DNA from: Orobanche coerulescens
Taxonomy: Eukaryota; Streptophyta; Magnoliopsida; Lamiales; Orobanchaceae
Direction: 5' to 3'
DNA: 64,000 bases
Assembly (NCBI GenBank): GCA_033398695.1
Contig: CM065811.1
Coordinates: 74,218,001-74,282,000 of the forward strand
The notes beneath the pieces are model-generated. The model made no database searches and was not told the DNA's origin. It saw nothing but the letters and a program-made list of their open reading frames with translations. The position numbers and the translations under genes are program-made. This document shows, piece by piece, positions 11,016-23,320 of the stretch (its first letter is position 1; every line of letters starts with the position of its first letter).

Positions 11016-11027
11016 TGGTATCAGAGC
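11016..11027 (+). other. Primer-binding site of element A
   Basis: TGGTATCAGAGC, the exact 12 bases complementary to the 3' end of plant initiator tRNA-Met, five bases after the LTR end. Confidence 0.9.
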
Positions 11028-11129
11028 TTAGGTTTATGGATACCTAGGCTGTCGGTCTTTTGGGTTGATTGAGTCGTCATTTGCCCACAGTATCACTACT
11101 CTGCCATCATCACAGTCCGACCGGTACTT

Positions 11130-11135
11130 GTAAGT
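11130..11135 (+). promoter_or_regulatory. Possible splice donor in leader of A
   Basis: GTAAGT, about 100 bases after the primer site. The same hexamer, after CCGGTGCTC, lies at 24881-24886 in B and 22625-22630 in C. The shared place suggests a leader intron; no transcript evidence is available. Confidence 0.3.
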
Positions 11136-11619
11136 CCTCTCACTCTTCTTGTATTTTCTTGACCGTTTCGTTTTTAGCTTGGTATTTTTTGGAATTGGTC
11201 ACTTCGAGAAGGTGCGATTTGGATTATACTTCCGCACGTGTGTGCCCTTTAGAATGTTGGATGTAAGGAGAAGAAGTCGTGACTGGGGTTACGGACGTGA
11301 ACCCTTCCTTGAGATTTTGTCAAATTGCTAATTTCGATATTAGCGTGTATCGGTATTGTGTTGAGACTTTGTTTGGTAGTCGCATGCTAGTACCACGGGA
11401 GATCATCGACTTCACAGACCTGTAAGTATGTTGTTTGGATTATTCGGTAATTCTTGGTTATCTTGGTGATTTTGGATTTATATGTTGGATAATTGTGCTT
11501 GAGGATAATGTGAACGTATGACAATGTTGCTGAATGAGTATATGTATTCATTGTGCCGCATGATCATTTGGTATGTCGAGATGTTGGTAGAGAATAGCGG
11601 AAATGGCTAAGTACAACTA

Positions 11620-12290
11620 CGTTAGCGCACGCTACAAGGTATGCCTAGCGCGTGCTAAGATATATACTTAGCGTACGCTACGGTGCATACTTAGCGCACG
11701 CTAAGAGATTCGGTTACGTACGCTAAGGAGGACCCCTAACGTACGTAACGACTTGCTGGGTTAGTTTCGGAAGGTGGCCGACAGGTAGGCCTAGGTTGAT
11801 TTTTTATATTCAGTTAGCGCACGCTAACGCATGTTGGTTAGCGCACGCTAACACCAGATCGCCATTAATGGAATCTTAGCTTTCGGCGGGTGGACCCGGC
11901 CATGTTCGACGCGTGTCCAGATAAGGTCAACGAGTGCTTTTCGTGTAGAGCTAGCGCACGCTAAAACCGTATGATTAGCGCACGCTAATTCTATATCGGT
12001 CAAAGGAATCCCGATAATCGCGGATGCTTTCGGCATGTGGGGGCACGATACTGTAGCAAGTCAACGACGATTAGCGCGCGTTAAGGTCGAAGAATAGCGC
12101 ACGCTACTGAGTATTTCACTGTATCAAGTCAACGCCTGTTAGCGTACGCTAATGCATGGGCATTACGTACGTTAGATGAATTTCGAAGCAATGTAGTAGC
12201 TTCTGGACTGCCCGATAGCGCACGCTATCAAGGAAGGATAGCGCACGCTAGTCATGTAGCGCACACTAAATATAAGGTCTAGCGTGCGCT
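11620..12290 (+). repeat. Palindrome array inside element A interior
   Basis: More than ten TAGCGCACGCTA-like units, with variants TAGCGTACGCTA, TAGCGCGCGTTA and GTACGTAACG. The order and spacing resemble element E (60.7-61.2 kb), supporting an E/D-type LTR origin. Confidence 0.8.
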
Positions 12291-15160
12291 AGTGATGTGT
12301 TTTATAGAGAGGATAGACGAGTGCTGAGAGGCATTTTGTCCATTCTCCTTCCTTCAGTCAATAGAGAGAACCTTGGGAAGTACTTGAAGTTCCTAAACAT
12401 TGAGAGATGACTCTCTTAAACAAGATTAAGATGGAGAGCTCGGATTTAAGCATTGTTCTTGATGTTTTTGATGATTCTTGGAATGGAGTTCAAGTTATTC
12501 TTCTTCGTGGTTCGTCCATACATGGTAGTCCTCGTATCCCTTTGATAGTGGTTCATTTTTTTAAGGATTACTACTTGGGAGGGAGTATGTTTGGAATCAT
12601 GTATTTTGATGTTCGTCTTATTTCAATGAAAATGCATAAATTGGACTGTACTTTTATCCGCTGCGTGAGTATTTTGAAAGGACTTTTGGTATTTTTCCAA
12701 CTGAATTTTATTTTGTAAAACCGATTCCCTAAACTGAGTTTTTGGCATTTTGGCCTTGATCGTTTTGACGGTATTTGGAAAATGATTTTTTTTAGTATTT
12801 GGAAAACATTACCGTCATCGGTCTTTTTGGCATTTTTGAAATGACGTGGAAAATTGTGCTTAGTCTGGTAAATCCTTGTGAGAAGGGTTTACGGCGTGTA
12901 ATATTCTCAGGAGGATCTGGGGTGTTACAATTATGGTATCATGTGATAATGTTATACGAGATTTATTGGAATTGTAATAAGAGATTTCGAATGTTGATAT
13001 GATTATTGAGATCTTCTTCATATGATGATAACAGTATTGTTGCGACTCTTAAGGTTGTATGAATGGCATGACGAAGAAAATGGTAATATGGAGATATATA
13101 CCTCGGATATGTTGTTCTGAACGGGATTTCGGATATTTCGTGTTCTTGAAGAACTCTTGAATTATACGAGGTGATGAAATTTTTTTTTTAAGAAGTGTTG
13201 ATGTTTTGAAAATGAATATGGAATATTCATATCTAGAGCTAAACTATGTGTTTGAAATAATATTCGTATAGGAATACGAATGTGATTATGGGTTTGATGA
13301 GATTATTATTCATCTCCGAATTTGGAAGCCCATACGTATGGAGCAAATGTTCAAGTCGAATGATTGGACTATTTGATAACCTTTTTAGTAGGATTATCTA
13401 TTGTTTTGAACCAGTCGGATGATTCGAATTGATGACGGTCATAAGTAAATTTTAACGATGAATTTACGAGAAGGGAACCTTATCAATTCGTATTTAAGAA
13501 TTGAGTTTGGAACATTTAGACCCTTATTATTGGTCCTCATTTGTTGCTGATATGATCATCATATTTCGACTCGTATTGTGGACAGGATGTGTAAGTGTCT
13601 GAATTGGATTGTTCAGACTGTGATTAGTCGAGATATAGTGAAACGATTGAGTTTGTGGTTTGGTGGTATTGATATTGGTCGTCATCGAACCGGTTGATTA
13701 TTAATCCTTCGTTTTACAATAAGATATGATGTTTGATCATAGATTATGACTGTTGTGTTGCGGTTAAGGTTGAAGGGTTCGTAGATTAACTTGGTCGAGA
13801 CTGAGGAAATTCGTAAGACGAAATCAACTGAATTGGTAACAGTTCGTTGTATTGATATCGAGGCAAGTTTTATACTCGTACTAATCAATGAGACTAATAT
13901 TATCGTGTAGGCGTACGAATGTGTGTATCATTTCGAGACTTGGCCTCCTTATGATTGTATTGATATCAGGGGATTGTTTAATACGACACCCGTCGACAAA
14001 TTATGCCAAATGTTATTGTTGTTCGTAAACGGCCGATTGACGGCATTGATGTATTCGAATTTCATCTTCATTATTGGTAACTGATTTAAATGTGCCGAGA
14101 CATCCGTTGTACCGTTGTTATCGAGCTGCCGTTCTAAGGTAACCGAAGTATTGAATTGGGACTGTCGAAGATAGTTCCCATCCGTTGAGTCGTTATCGAT
14201 TGGTCGTTCGAAGACAATCGAGATACTGAATGGGGATCGCCGAGGATAGCGCCCATCTGTGAGTTATTATTGTCGTGTTGGCCAACTCAGGGCAGCACAC
14301 TATTATTCTGGTGAACTCGATAATTTTGTGATCGTTGAGGGTGGAGGATTTCCCGAATTGTGGTGTTGTGATTATTGCCGTGTTAATCGGTCCTTAGGGA
14401 ATTCTGATCCCAGGATGGTTGTTTTGAATATCGTTGGTCGTGTCGATCTTTCATTATTCGTGTGTCATCGTTCACTTGGTGAGTCGTATGATCCGTAATG
14501 GGTATTTTATCGTTTGAGTTTCATTGTCATGTTGTATCATGGCATATCTGGAATCATGTCTGCGTACCGATTGGTTATGTGTAGGATTTTTAGCCAGACA
14601 CTCGATGGTCATGCGTGGATGTTTCCGCATTGGACCGTGCACACGAGACGTAGTTCTTGAGGCTAATTAGGTACATTGTCACACGTATATTCTGGATTCC
14701 GTATACGGGGTGGACATGTGCACGGACACATTTCCGGATCGGGCGTACTGTGATGTCCCTCTTGAGCTTTATTGTTTGGTCGTTCGTAGTCCATGATGTA
14801 TTGGATATGCCTGACGATTTGCGACTGGTCGTTCATACGCCAAGGGATATGTCCGACAGTCAGATTTGTTTCTTTGAGATCTGTATTGTGATGATTTACT
14901 GACTTGGTTGTTCGGCTTTCAAGCCATCGTGATACACAGCTTTGGTTGAGGGGCTTTCAGGCCATTATGATGTATCGGTATTTTCCGTTGGAGCCTTCGG
15001 GCATTGTGATCCGTATCTATTCGGCATTGGTTTGGTTTACCTTCGGGTAATGTATTGTTGACTTCTATATTGATGATTCGCCGTTTGGGTGTAAGTTTTC
15101 GGTTCTTGTGTATCTCGTTGAGTTTTTCCTGGCAGGATATTTCTTCTCCCTACTTGTTTT

Positions 15161-15179
15161 AAGTTTCGGGACGAAACTT
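15161..15179 (+). other. Inverted repeat before polypurine tract (A)
   Basis: AAGTTTCGGGACGAAACTT: seven-base arms around a five-base loop, 18 bases before the 3' LTR. It is identical in B and C, where it overlaps the pol stop codon. A keeps it without any pol gene. Confidence 0.75.
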
Positions 15180-15197
15180 CTTTTAAGGAGGGTAGAA

Positions 15198-17552
15198 TGT
15201 AATACCCGTAATTTTGATTCCCGGTAATTTTCTATTTTTGGCGGAAGTCCGTTTTGACAACTCGCTTGGGACTGTTTCGTCACCCTGAGAATGATTAATT
15301 CTACACTTTTTGACATCTGAGTTCGTTTCGGTGTCGTTTTGTTGAGTTCCGTGCTTTTTAGCGACTTTTTCGCATTTGAGTTCGATTCTTGCGAATCTCG
15401 TTCTAAACTGCTGTTTCGAGTTTCCCGTAAGTCCGTTCAACTTTGATAGAAGTGTTGTGAACTTCGATTTGGTTATTCGATCACGTATCGTGATTTTCGG
15501 ACATTTTGGGCCATTTTGTAATTTACCCAAAGTTATGGGTATTCGTATCTGTATTCGTCGTCTCGACTCTTTTCTTGGTCGCGTATGATTAATTATTGCA
15601 TTACGTTTTCATTTCGAGTCGTTGATGTCGTCCGCGAACTTTTCGTCGTGTTCGTTCCGTACGTTTTCGGAAATCGAGTCGTCGAGCCCTGGTGGTCGGG
15701 CACTGGCCGGACGGTTGCGGGTTCTGGCCGGACGATGGCGGGCACTGACCGAGCAGGCACGGCAGGAACCGGCATAGCGCACGCTACGGCCGGGACGCTG
15801 TGCGCGCTAGCTCGGCAGTGTAGCGCACGCTGTCGAGTCAGCCCAGCGTACGCTATCGGGCCTGGGCAGAGGGTTTCGAGGTTACGACTCGGGTAGGATC
15901 GGGCAGTAGCGCACGCTACACGGCCGTTGCGCACGCCGACCGGCAGGGTAGCGCACGCTATCGCCGACTAGCGACGCACGGATGAGCTTGCTAGTCCGCA
16001 GGCTACCGACAGTCGGCTAGCGCGCAGGCTTCCGGCCGTAGCGCACGCTAGCGGGAGTCGGGCAGACGAGTCATGGTCGGCAGAATTGGTCGGTGGTGCC
16101 GGGTCATGCGGGCCATGGCCGAGAGTGCTGGGCCGATACTGGCCGATAGCGCACGCTAGTCCAGGAAGGCTAGCGCACGCTAGTTCCTACCAAGATATAA
16201 ATGACAGAGCATCCACTTTTTCATTCATTTTTCATTTCCTTTTTCTCCGGTCCGCGGCTAGATCTTTGGAGGAGATGAAGCCATGTTGTTAAACAACAAA
16301 TCCATGAAGTTTTTGAGTTTATATCACTGATCAATCATCCTATAACGTCCTTCGATCCAGCGAATCAAGGTTAGATCTCTAGAACCCTACTTTTGGGGAG
16401 ATTTGGGGATTTTCGCGGTTTTGTCCGATTCATTCGGTTTTGCTGAGTAATTCATGATGAATATGATTAATCTTGTTGGTACTCTTAGTTTCCCTACGGA
16501 TTCATGGTATATTTCGTGATTTTTACGAAATCGAGAGGGTTTGGTTGTGGTCCGCCCTCGTTGTCGTTTTTATACGAATATACATGAATCGTAGGCGGGT
16601 TTCCGGGTGTATTCCAATTTCGTATTCGTTTAGAATCTGTTGTGATTGTATTCTTCGAATCGTTAGGTTCGGTTTCTATGGTTCCTAGCATTCGTCGGTG
16701 ACTTTTCTTTCCGTTCGTTGCGTCGTGGATTATTCAAGGCAAGTATATATTTATGAATGTGCGTTCTCGACTTGAAAGTATGAAATATTGATGGTATGAT
16801 TATTTCTAGCCACTCTGGGGCGGGCCGACGGGTCCCCTGAGGGTTTCGTAGCCTCTGGTGCGATTCCACGGTTGATATGAACGAACCGTTTCTACGGCAT
16901 TCATATGAAATATTGATGGCATGTAATGAACGAACCGTTTCTACGGCATTCATACATGTAACGGCGTATGATATGAACGAACCGTTTCTACGACATTCAC
17001 ATACGTCTTGATGTGACACTATGAGATTTTAGTTATTCCGGAATACTAGTCTTGAATCGATGAATTGACGGATTACATTTACTTTATTGTCGATGAGTAT
17101 TGTGTTTCATACTGTTATACTTGCAGTAGCTATTCGACGGCTAACCCATTTATGGGGGAAATACGTTTCATGTATTTCAGGTTCCAGGAGAGCGGGCAGG
17201 CGGGTACCGGGTCGGCATGAATCTGGGCAAGTGTGATACTGTGTCTTGTCTCCGGTTATTTTTCTTGGATTCCTCCATTCAGTGTTGTTGTACTGGAATG
17301 GATTTTTAAATACTCGAGTATTGTATTTCAGTTTCCTTGATATTCCGGCCTGTGTTGCCGAGGTATTGATTTGTGCAGTGATGTATATGGTTTCATTGGT
17401 TATGGTTTTGAATACCATTTGTATCGTCTTTCTTTCCATTGTATGTAGACCTTCTCGGTCAAGTTTATAGTTCCGCGTATGTTTAGCCTTGTGGGTCCCA
17501 CGGCGGGGCTCACGGCGCTGTAATATACCCTGAATAACTTGGGGGTGTTACA
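15198..17552 (+). repeat. 3' LTR of element A
   Basis: 2355 bases, starting TGTAATACCC after AGGAGGGTAGAA and ending GGGGTGTTACA. Its palindrome array (15773-16185) has clearly more intact TAGCGCACGCTA units than the 5' copy. About ten differences are seen in the last 550 bases compared with the 5' LTR. Confidence 0.92.
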
Positions 17553-17557
17553 ATCGG

Positions 17558-18839
17558 TTCCTTATATAGTAATAATTGGTTCACAACCTATATAACATGA
17601 GACCGTTATGTGAGAGGTTGTAATATATGCTTGGGATTGGTTGGTCTTGATCATTAGCATATATTAGCGTATTTGGTATACGTTGAGCAGGATCGAGGTG
17701 AGATATATTCTTCTGTACTGACCATAAGAAGAACGCATATCTCAGACAATTATTATTTCTTAATTCTAGTGATTAATATTTAATTATATATTTAATATCT
17801 ATTACTTTGATTTATCATGGGTGAGAGCCACAATGATTGACTCAATATGCTCGACATTTTGGGCAATATTATTATTTATATAATAATTAATATTATATCT
17901 AGAAATCGTGTCCCGACCAGTCGGGTTGATCATGTCCCTTGAGGTACTCGAAAGGATTATTATATTAAACCCTATAGGTTGAATTAATTTTCCGATATAA
18001 TAATAAAAGTCGAGTGGTATACTCATGTATAATATATTAATTAATTAAAGCTGTCAGTAGCTTAAATTAATTAATAGACATGGAATATCTTAAACAAGGG
18101 AAATAATTAATTCAAAAAGGAGCCTAATTTCGTAATTTCGGATTTTGGTAGGAAGTGCAATATCAACTTTTTAGTGGACTAAGTTGATATTTAGTAGAGT
18201 CATTATATTAGGAAGAGTTCTAATATAGGAAGATGACATCTATTAAGAGTCCTTACCATATCCTATTTAAGGTCCCTAGAGTAGCCCAAAACACTTATAA
18301 ATATGATGCATGGGGTGGCCGATTTTATCATCATAATTTGAGCCAAAATTTTCGATTTTTTTGTGTGTGTTTAATTGTGGATCTTGACTTGTGTCTTGGA
18401 TTCCATAATTTAGTTAACACAATATTTTTCTAAACTACCACAAATATTCAAGAAAAATAGAGAAAAAATCGAAAGTAATTTTGGAAGTACAATTCGGCCG
18501 ATCCCTGTTGCTGTCCAAGTAGTCCGATGGATTGTTGCCCACACGGCATCCGGATAATAGGAAGGATATACTCTAGAAGACTTTGAGGTAGAAATACAAG
18601 TAGATCGAAGAAGAATAAAGGGAGTAGTTCGATCGATCCAAGGAGGGAATTTCTACCACTTCGCATCAAAGGTATTAATTACCGACTCCCACGCGTAAAT
18701 ATATTTATTTGATTGTTTATTAATCTGTTTAGTTAATTAATTGACAAGCCTAAATAGATCCTGTTCTGTTGGCTAGTGTATAAAATCGTTTATAAAATAT
18801 TTTCACCAACTAGATTCTCCTGAGTTTTATATTCCAACA
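17558..18839 (+). repeat. 3' LTR of Copia-1, part 2
   Basis: Continues the LTR from GTTCCTTATATAG and ends at ATATTCCAACA (18839), matching 1797-3081. It contains the TATA box at 18296-18303. Confidence 0.9.
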
Positions 18840-19177
18840 AATACTCAGTCTCAAATACATGCCATAGCCAGTATCACCGGGAAGCTCATACCTTCATGAA
18901 TGCTACTAGCTCGATCTCCGAGTACCTAAAAGATAAAGCCCACGACGGGGTCAGCTACAATACTCAACAATGATAGCGATCGCATCATCATAAACAATTA
19001 AATATCAATGTAATTACAAAGTAAGAATACATCCAATGTAATCTTACCGTAATAACCTTACCAATGGTGGTAATTCATATCAAATCAACCGTTACCTCAA
19101 TCCACACTTCACATTCTGAAGTGACGATGAATTCAAAAATAACCATCTGTACTGTGTTCAGAACGATGCCAAGATTC

Positions 19178-19537
19178 TCAAACATAATTATATCTCCAAT
19201 ATGGAATAACATATCCATGTCCAAATCTGTCCGCTGGATCGCACAATCGAATCTCAATCTTATAGAACCGATAATACACAATACATCTGTAGATCAACTG
19301 CCTAGAAACAATGACAAGTCCCCGATGATGATACAAAGTATGAGTGCTCACATAATCAATAATAATAACAACCAATGCATCAAACAAGAATGTCATCGAA
19401 ATGATAAACTCCAATACTATCAAAAATATATCAACGGTAACAGAGAATACCATTACATGATAAACTCCACACAAGATCAACAAAGAGAACGAGAATACCA
19501 TCGATACGGTAACTCCAACAGGATCAATAAAGATCAA
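19178..19537 (-). other. LTR reading frame of element D, doubtful
   Basis: A 119-codon hydrophobic frame in the element's own sense, also open at 41984-42319 and 43515-43850 (111 codons each). It shares MIFIDPVGVTV, LLILCGVYHVMVF and CDPVDRFGHG. No known domain. Between the two right-hand copies nearly all base changes I can see alter the amino acid, which argues against protein function. Noted so that it is not mistaken for a membrane-protein gene. Confidence 0.2.
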
Positions 19538-19881
19538 TAACGAACGAGAATACCAACGATATGGTGAACTCCAAACGAGATCAATAAAGGATCAATAATG
19601 AACGAGATTAATAACGATATGGTGAACTACAAATGAGATCAATAAAGGATCAATAACGAACGAGATTAAAAATGATATGGTGAACTCCAAATGAGATCAA
19701 TAAAGGATCAATAACGAACAAGATTATCAACGATATGGTGAACTCCAAATGTGGTCAATAAAGGATCAATAACGAACGAGATTACCAACGATATGGTGAA
19801 CTCCAAACGAGATCAATAAAGGATCAATAACGAATGAGATTACCAACGATATGGCAACTCCAACAAGATCAATAATGGTTC
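19536..19881 (-). repeat. 58-bp minisatellite in D LTR (6 copies)
   Basis: Six 58-bp units of the type AATAACGAACGAGATTACC...GGATC. The 5' LTR has six copies at 42318-42663 and four at 43849-44080. Confidence 0.88.
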
Positions 19882-20443
19882 AACAGGGACAGATATACGA
19901 GCGAATAAAATCGTCAAACATATACAAATCACATATATGGGATCTCTAAGACTATCGAACATATACAACCATACATAGACTATGAACGACCAATCAATAT
20001 GGCTCTAGATGGATGACACGATACGCTCGATATGGAAATACGTCCGTGCACAAGCCACCAATGGATATCGATCGAATACACATGTGTTCTTATACCTAAT
20101 CAGTCTCACGAAGTACGTCTCGTGTGCACAGCTCAATGTGAGGTCGAAACCAACACATGACTTCATGTGCCCGCCCTGAAAATCCTACACATGACCGATC
20201 AGTACGTAGATATGACTCCTGATATATCACGATGTAACATGACAACCAAACTCGAATAAAAACATATCCAATACGGATCATAAGACTTCCTAAGTGAACA
20301 ACAATAGCTCAATAATGAAAGATCGACAAGGCCACGATATCGTATTTCCGTTGGACAACAGTTCACAGAATGCTCAACAATGCACATAATATTTAGCACA
20401 TAAACTCCCAAGGTCGCAACCAAGGGTCACAGAAGCATCCACA

Positions 20444-22506
20444 TGTAATATCCGTACCTTTCCATTTTTATCAGTTTCCATTTTTGGAGTATGTCTACTT
20501 TTATCGACATTTTGAATCTACTTTATTCTTGGAGTTTTTCCATTTGGACGAGTTTTGGTGATGTTTTCACGTAATTTCATTTTATGACATGTTTTGCCGT
20601 ATGAACATTCGATTCTTGTAAAACTCGTTCGTTTTCGTTGTTTCTTGATTTGTGCAAGTTCGTATGGTTGAGTTGGTCGTGTTGAGACTTTCGGTTTGTA
20701 AATCTGTCGTCGTATCGTGATTTTTGGGCACTTGGGCCATTTTTGTAATTTCCCATAAGTTTAGGGAACTTCATTTTCCTTGTCGTATTCGGATTCCCCG
20801 GTAGTCGGAATTATATTTTCTTTCAGTGCTTAGCTCTATCGCCTTGTATATTTCGTATTCATATTTCTGGATTCTGGCCTTGTCGTGCATTTCGAGTTTC
20901 GTACCTTCGGCAGCAGCGTACTGATCTGGGCAGCACTGAAATGCTGCGTGAGTAGCGCACGCTACTCCTTGTTACCTTGCGTGCGCTATCGATGTGCAGT
21001 TAGCGTACGCTAATTCGTTATTGTTAGCGTGCGCTAGCGAGTAGTATTTAGCGCGCGCTAAGCATGTCTAGCGCACGCTAGCGACGTCGGGCAATAGCTA
21101 CTGGACTCTTTATAGCCCCGTTAGCACGCGCTACCTTGTGATAGTTAGCGTGCACTAACTATGCGTTTTAATTAGATCAGGGGGCAGGTCAGAACAGCAG
21201 TTTTCATTCTTTTCTTTCGTTTTCTTCATCGGGCGACTCCAGAGGGCGATTCACTTCAGTTTTGATCGGAGAACTCTTCGTATTCAATTACTGTAGGTTC
21301 GTGCTAACATATCATCATCAACGTAACCATCCTCCATCGTTCGAATCCGAGGTATTTGCTTCAGGAACCCTAAACTTGTCTAATTTGGCGGTTTTTCGGG
21401 TTTTTCATGATTGATTCCGAATTGTTCATGTATGTTATGAAATTCCTTACTGATTGTTGTTATTGGGTGATTCCTAATCCGTTTTCCTCGAGTTTAATCC
21501 GTGAATTGTTGATACGGGGAGATTTTGTGTAAACCCTCGCCGTATCGATTGAACGTTTATCGTTGTGAATTGTAATCGGGGTTATAGGTGTATTCCATTC
21601 GAGTATTGTCCGTTATGACTAATTTATATTGATCCTTCGTTTAGGAACCGTAGTTTTTCGTCCGGATCATTCGTAGTCGTTGTTCGTCCCCTTTTCATCG
21701 GAGATGTCTCAAAGGCAAGTACTTTACATTTGCTTACATGTTCTAGTATTTGAATTGTGGCTATTCGTGGTTATTATGGATGGATATGTGTATGTTCAAC
21801 TAGGGACGGTCCGATGTGGCCTCTAGGGATACGTATTGATGTGTGTGTGCGTATCGCGAACTATGGTTAACCACCCAAGGATGTCCGACGGGGCTCTGCG
21901 GGGTACGGTGGCCGTGAGTCTCGTACCAAGGTTAACTTTGAATTGTTTTTGTTGGAGAAAATGTGTTTTGTGCTTGTGCACCGTATAATATTCTGGAATA
22001 TAAATGATTTCTAAAATGATTTTTGGCGCATATATTCATCTGATTAGAATGTAGTTCAAATGGATTGTACTTGCACTAGCAGTTGTCGCTAACCCCTTAA
22101 ATGGGGGAAATACTTTTTGTTTTTCAGGTACAGGTCTTGGAGACAAGCGAGCACTCGAGCCATATGAGAATGATGGGCAAGTATGATACTATTCGGTAGT
22201 CAGTTGTTGGTTTTCTATTCTGTCGGTTGTTATCGATGTCTTGTTTTGGGGATTTCTGTATTTTGAAATTGGTTTAAGTACTCGAGTACTTCCTTTGTGA
22301 GTTTATTAATGTTGTGTTCCCGTTTTGGGAAATGGATTTTGATGTCAGATTTTATTTGATGGATTGTAGTCTTTTATTTGATTTGTCGTTTTTGTTAATG
22401 GTTGTATGTCTTTGTCGGATGTTATTTTGGTACGTTAGCCTGGTGGATTCCACGGAGTGGAGTTAACGGCGCTGTAATATGCCCTGATCGTCTTGGGGGT
22501 GTTACA
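20444..22506 (+). repeat. 5' LTR of element C
   Basis: Pairs with 36255-38318. The palindrome array is at 20948-21165, a weak TATA-like TTTATAGC near 21109 lies inside it, and the end reads TTGGGGGTGTTACA. Confidence 0.92.
20948..21165 (+). repeat. Palindrome array in element C 5' LTR
   Basis: About eight units with arms TAGCG/CGCTA and different centres: TAGCGCACGCTA, TAGCGTACGCTA, TAGCGTGCGCTA and the perfect palindrome TAGCGCGCGCTA. The 3' LTR copy (36762-36972) has several arms decayed by single changes, for example TAGCATACGCTA. Confidence 0.85.
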
Positions 22507-22511
22507 AAATA

Positions 22512-22523
22512 TGGTATCGGAGC
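22512..22523 (+). other. Primer-binding site of element C
   Basis: TGGTATCGGAGC, one mismatch to the initiator tRNA-Met complement, five bases after the 5' LTR. Confidence 0.85.
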
Positions 22524-22787
22524 TTAGGTTTATGGTTACCTAGGTTGTCGGTTATATGGGTCTAGTCGAGTGTCGTTTTTGAACAGTATCACTGCTATGC
22601 CATCATCTCAGTACGCCGGTGCTCGTAAGTTTTTCCTAACTTGACTCGTTGCGTTGTTCTGTTCTATTCCTTATTATCATCTTGTTGTGTTTTGCGTTTG
22701 AATTGTACTCACCCACTACTTCTTCAGAATTCCTGCTGGTAGAGTACGCAGACGCGGTCGCGGACGCGGTAGGGGACATGGCGCATC
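22524..22787 (+). other. Leader and gag N-terminus of element C
   Basis: Leader with a donor-like GTAAGT (22625-22630) and a pyrimidine-rich acceptor-like TTCTTCAG near 22722. After that an Arg/Gly-rich frame (GRVRRRGRGRGRGHGAS) runs up to the insertion of B at GCATC (22783-22787). This frame is continuous with the gag frame that resumes at 31575. Whether gag is translated from a spliced leader cannot be decided here; a simple join of the two sites does not keep this frame. Confidence 0.5.
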
Positions 22788-23039
22788 TGTAATATCCGGT
22801 ATTTTTCTTTCCCTTGTATTTTCATTTTTGGTATATTTCTCGGTCATAGTGACCCTCGTGTACCTTTCCGTGTGTCCTTCCTGTCAACTGTTGAACTGTA
22901 TTCTCGTTATTGTGGTGCGGAACCGCCGTTTCGGGGTTGCCGTGGATCCATTTCGTGTTATTGGTTCCCAAATATTGATTCCTATCGTTTTATTCTCTTT
23001 CCGGATCATTTTTATCATTTTGGAACCCAATAGGGGGTG

Positions 23040-23320
23040 GGCGCGCACAAGATGTGCGTGCGCGGCACACACAAATTCCTTCGATTGTTGGTCGAACAAA
23101 TCAGATCGTGTGCCGCGGCACACCCATCCGCAAGCCGCGGCACGGTGCCGAGCTGCCGCGCACACTGCTCAAAGGCCGCGGCACACTAGTGTGTCTTCTG
23201 CGACCTAAACCCAATCAGACCGGTGCCGCGCACACGCAGCCGTGGCCGCGCACAATGCCGAAACCTGGGAGTAATTTTTGGCCTGTGCCGCGGCACACTT
23301 CGGCTGTGCCGCGGCACACA
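23040..23320 (+). repeat. GTGCCGCGGCAC palindrome array in B LTR
   Basis: Repeated perfect 12-bp palindrome GTGCCGCGGCAC, usually followed by AC, in the same part of the LTR where A, C and E carry TAGCG/CGCTA units. In the 3' LTR (29853-30140) about six units are intact; in the 5' LTR several have lost one or two bases of the GCCGCGGC core. Confidence 0.85.

Larger units (their letters stand above)
11028..15160 (+). other. Chimeric internal region of element A
   Basis: About 300 bases of leader end in a short basic stretch (VRRRSRDWGYGR) where B and C have the Arg/Gly-rich start of gag. From about 11340 the sequence is related to the D/E family instead: its leader (compare minus strand 40.92-41.0 kb), then an LTR-like segment with palindromes (11620-12290) ending GGTGTTACA near 12928 and followed by TGGTATCATG, then about 2 kb resembling the D LTR body (for example GTTCTTGAAGAACTCTTGA near 13150, shared with D near 39505). 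No reverse transcriptase, integrase or gag core is present. How the pieces were joined is not clear from sequence alone. Confidence 0.65.
8651..17552 (+). mobile_element. Element A, non-autonomous Gypsy-type LTR element
   Basis: Two LTRs of about 2.36 kb (8651-11010 and 15198-17552), each TGTAATACCC...GGTGTTACA, enclose a 4.2-kb internal region with primer site and 3' hairpin/polypurine segment but no gag-pol. It sits inside the Copia-1 3' LTR. The flanks CTCGG (8646-8650) and ATCGG (17553-17557) form a 5-bp target duplication with one mismatch, and the Copia LTR continues across it. LTR ends, primer site and the hairpin match elements B and C, so B/C-type enzymes may have moved it (inference). 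Confidence 0.9.
1612..18839 (+). mobile_element. Copia-1, Ty1/Copia element split by element A
   Basis: Order is 5' LTR (1612-3081), primer site, leader, gag, protease, integrase, reverse transcriptase, RNase H, polypurine tract and 3' LTR (8454-8650 plus 17558-18839). The gene order PR-IN-RT-RH defines Copia. Motif style in RT and RNase H ([27 protein letters not shown]) fits the TAR/Tork/Angela branch. Without the nested element it is about 8.3 kb. The first bases of the 5' LTR are missing, so the left target duplication cannot be read; the right flank begins AATAC inside element D. The coding region has several stops and frameshifts, so the copy is dead. Confidence 0.9.
18840..20443 (-). 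repeat. 3' LTR of element D, left part
   Basis: Aligns with 41613-43060 and 43134-44600 of the 5' LTR. It starts at the Copia-1 end and stops at CCACA (20439-20443), where element C is inserted. The same LTR resumes at 38319. Confidence 0.82.

Noticed and set aside
11620..12290. Regular short repeats resembling a CRISPR array
   Set aside because: Units are palindrome-like 12-mers with irregular spacing inside plant LTR sequence, and no cas genes are present.
22828..23208. 126-codon frame with Arg/His/Ala-rich end, repeated at 29642-30091
   Set aside because: Lies in the B LTR and its end is the GTGCCGCGGCAC array; the frame differs between sister LTRs.
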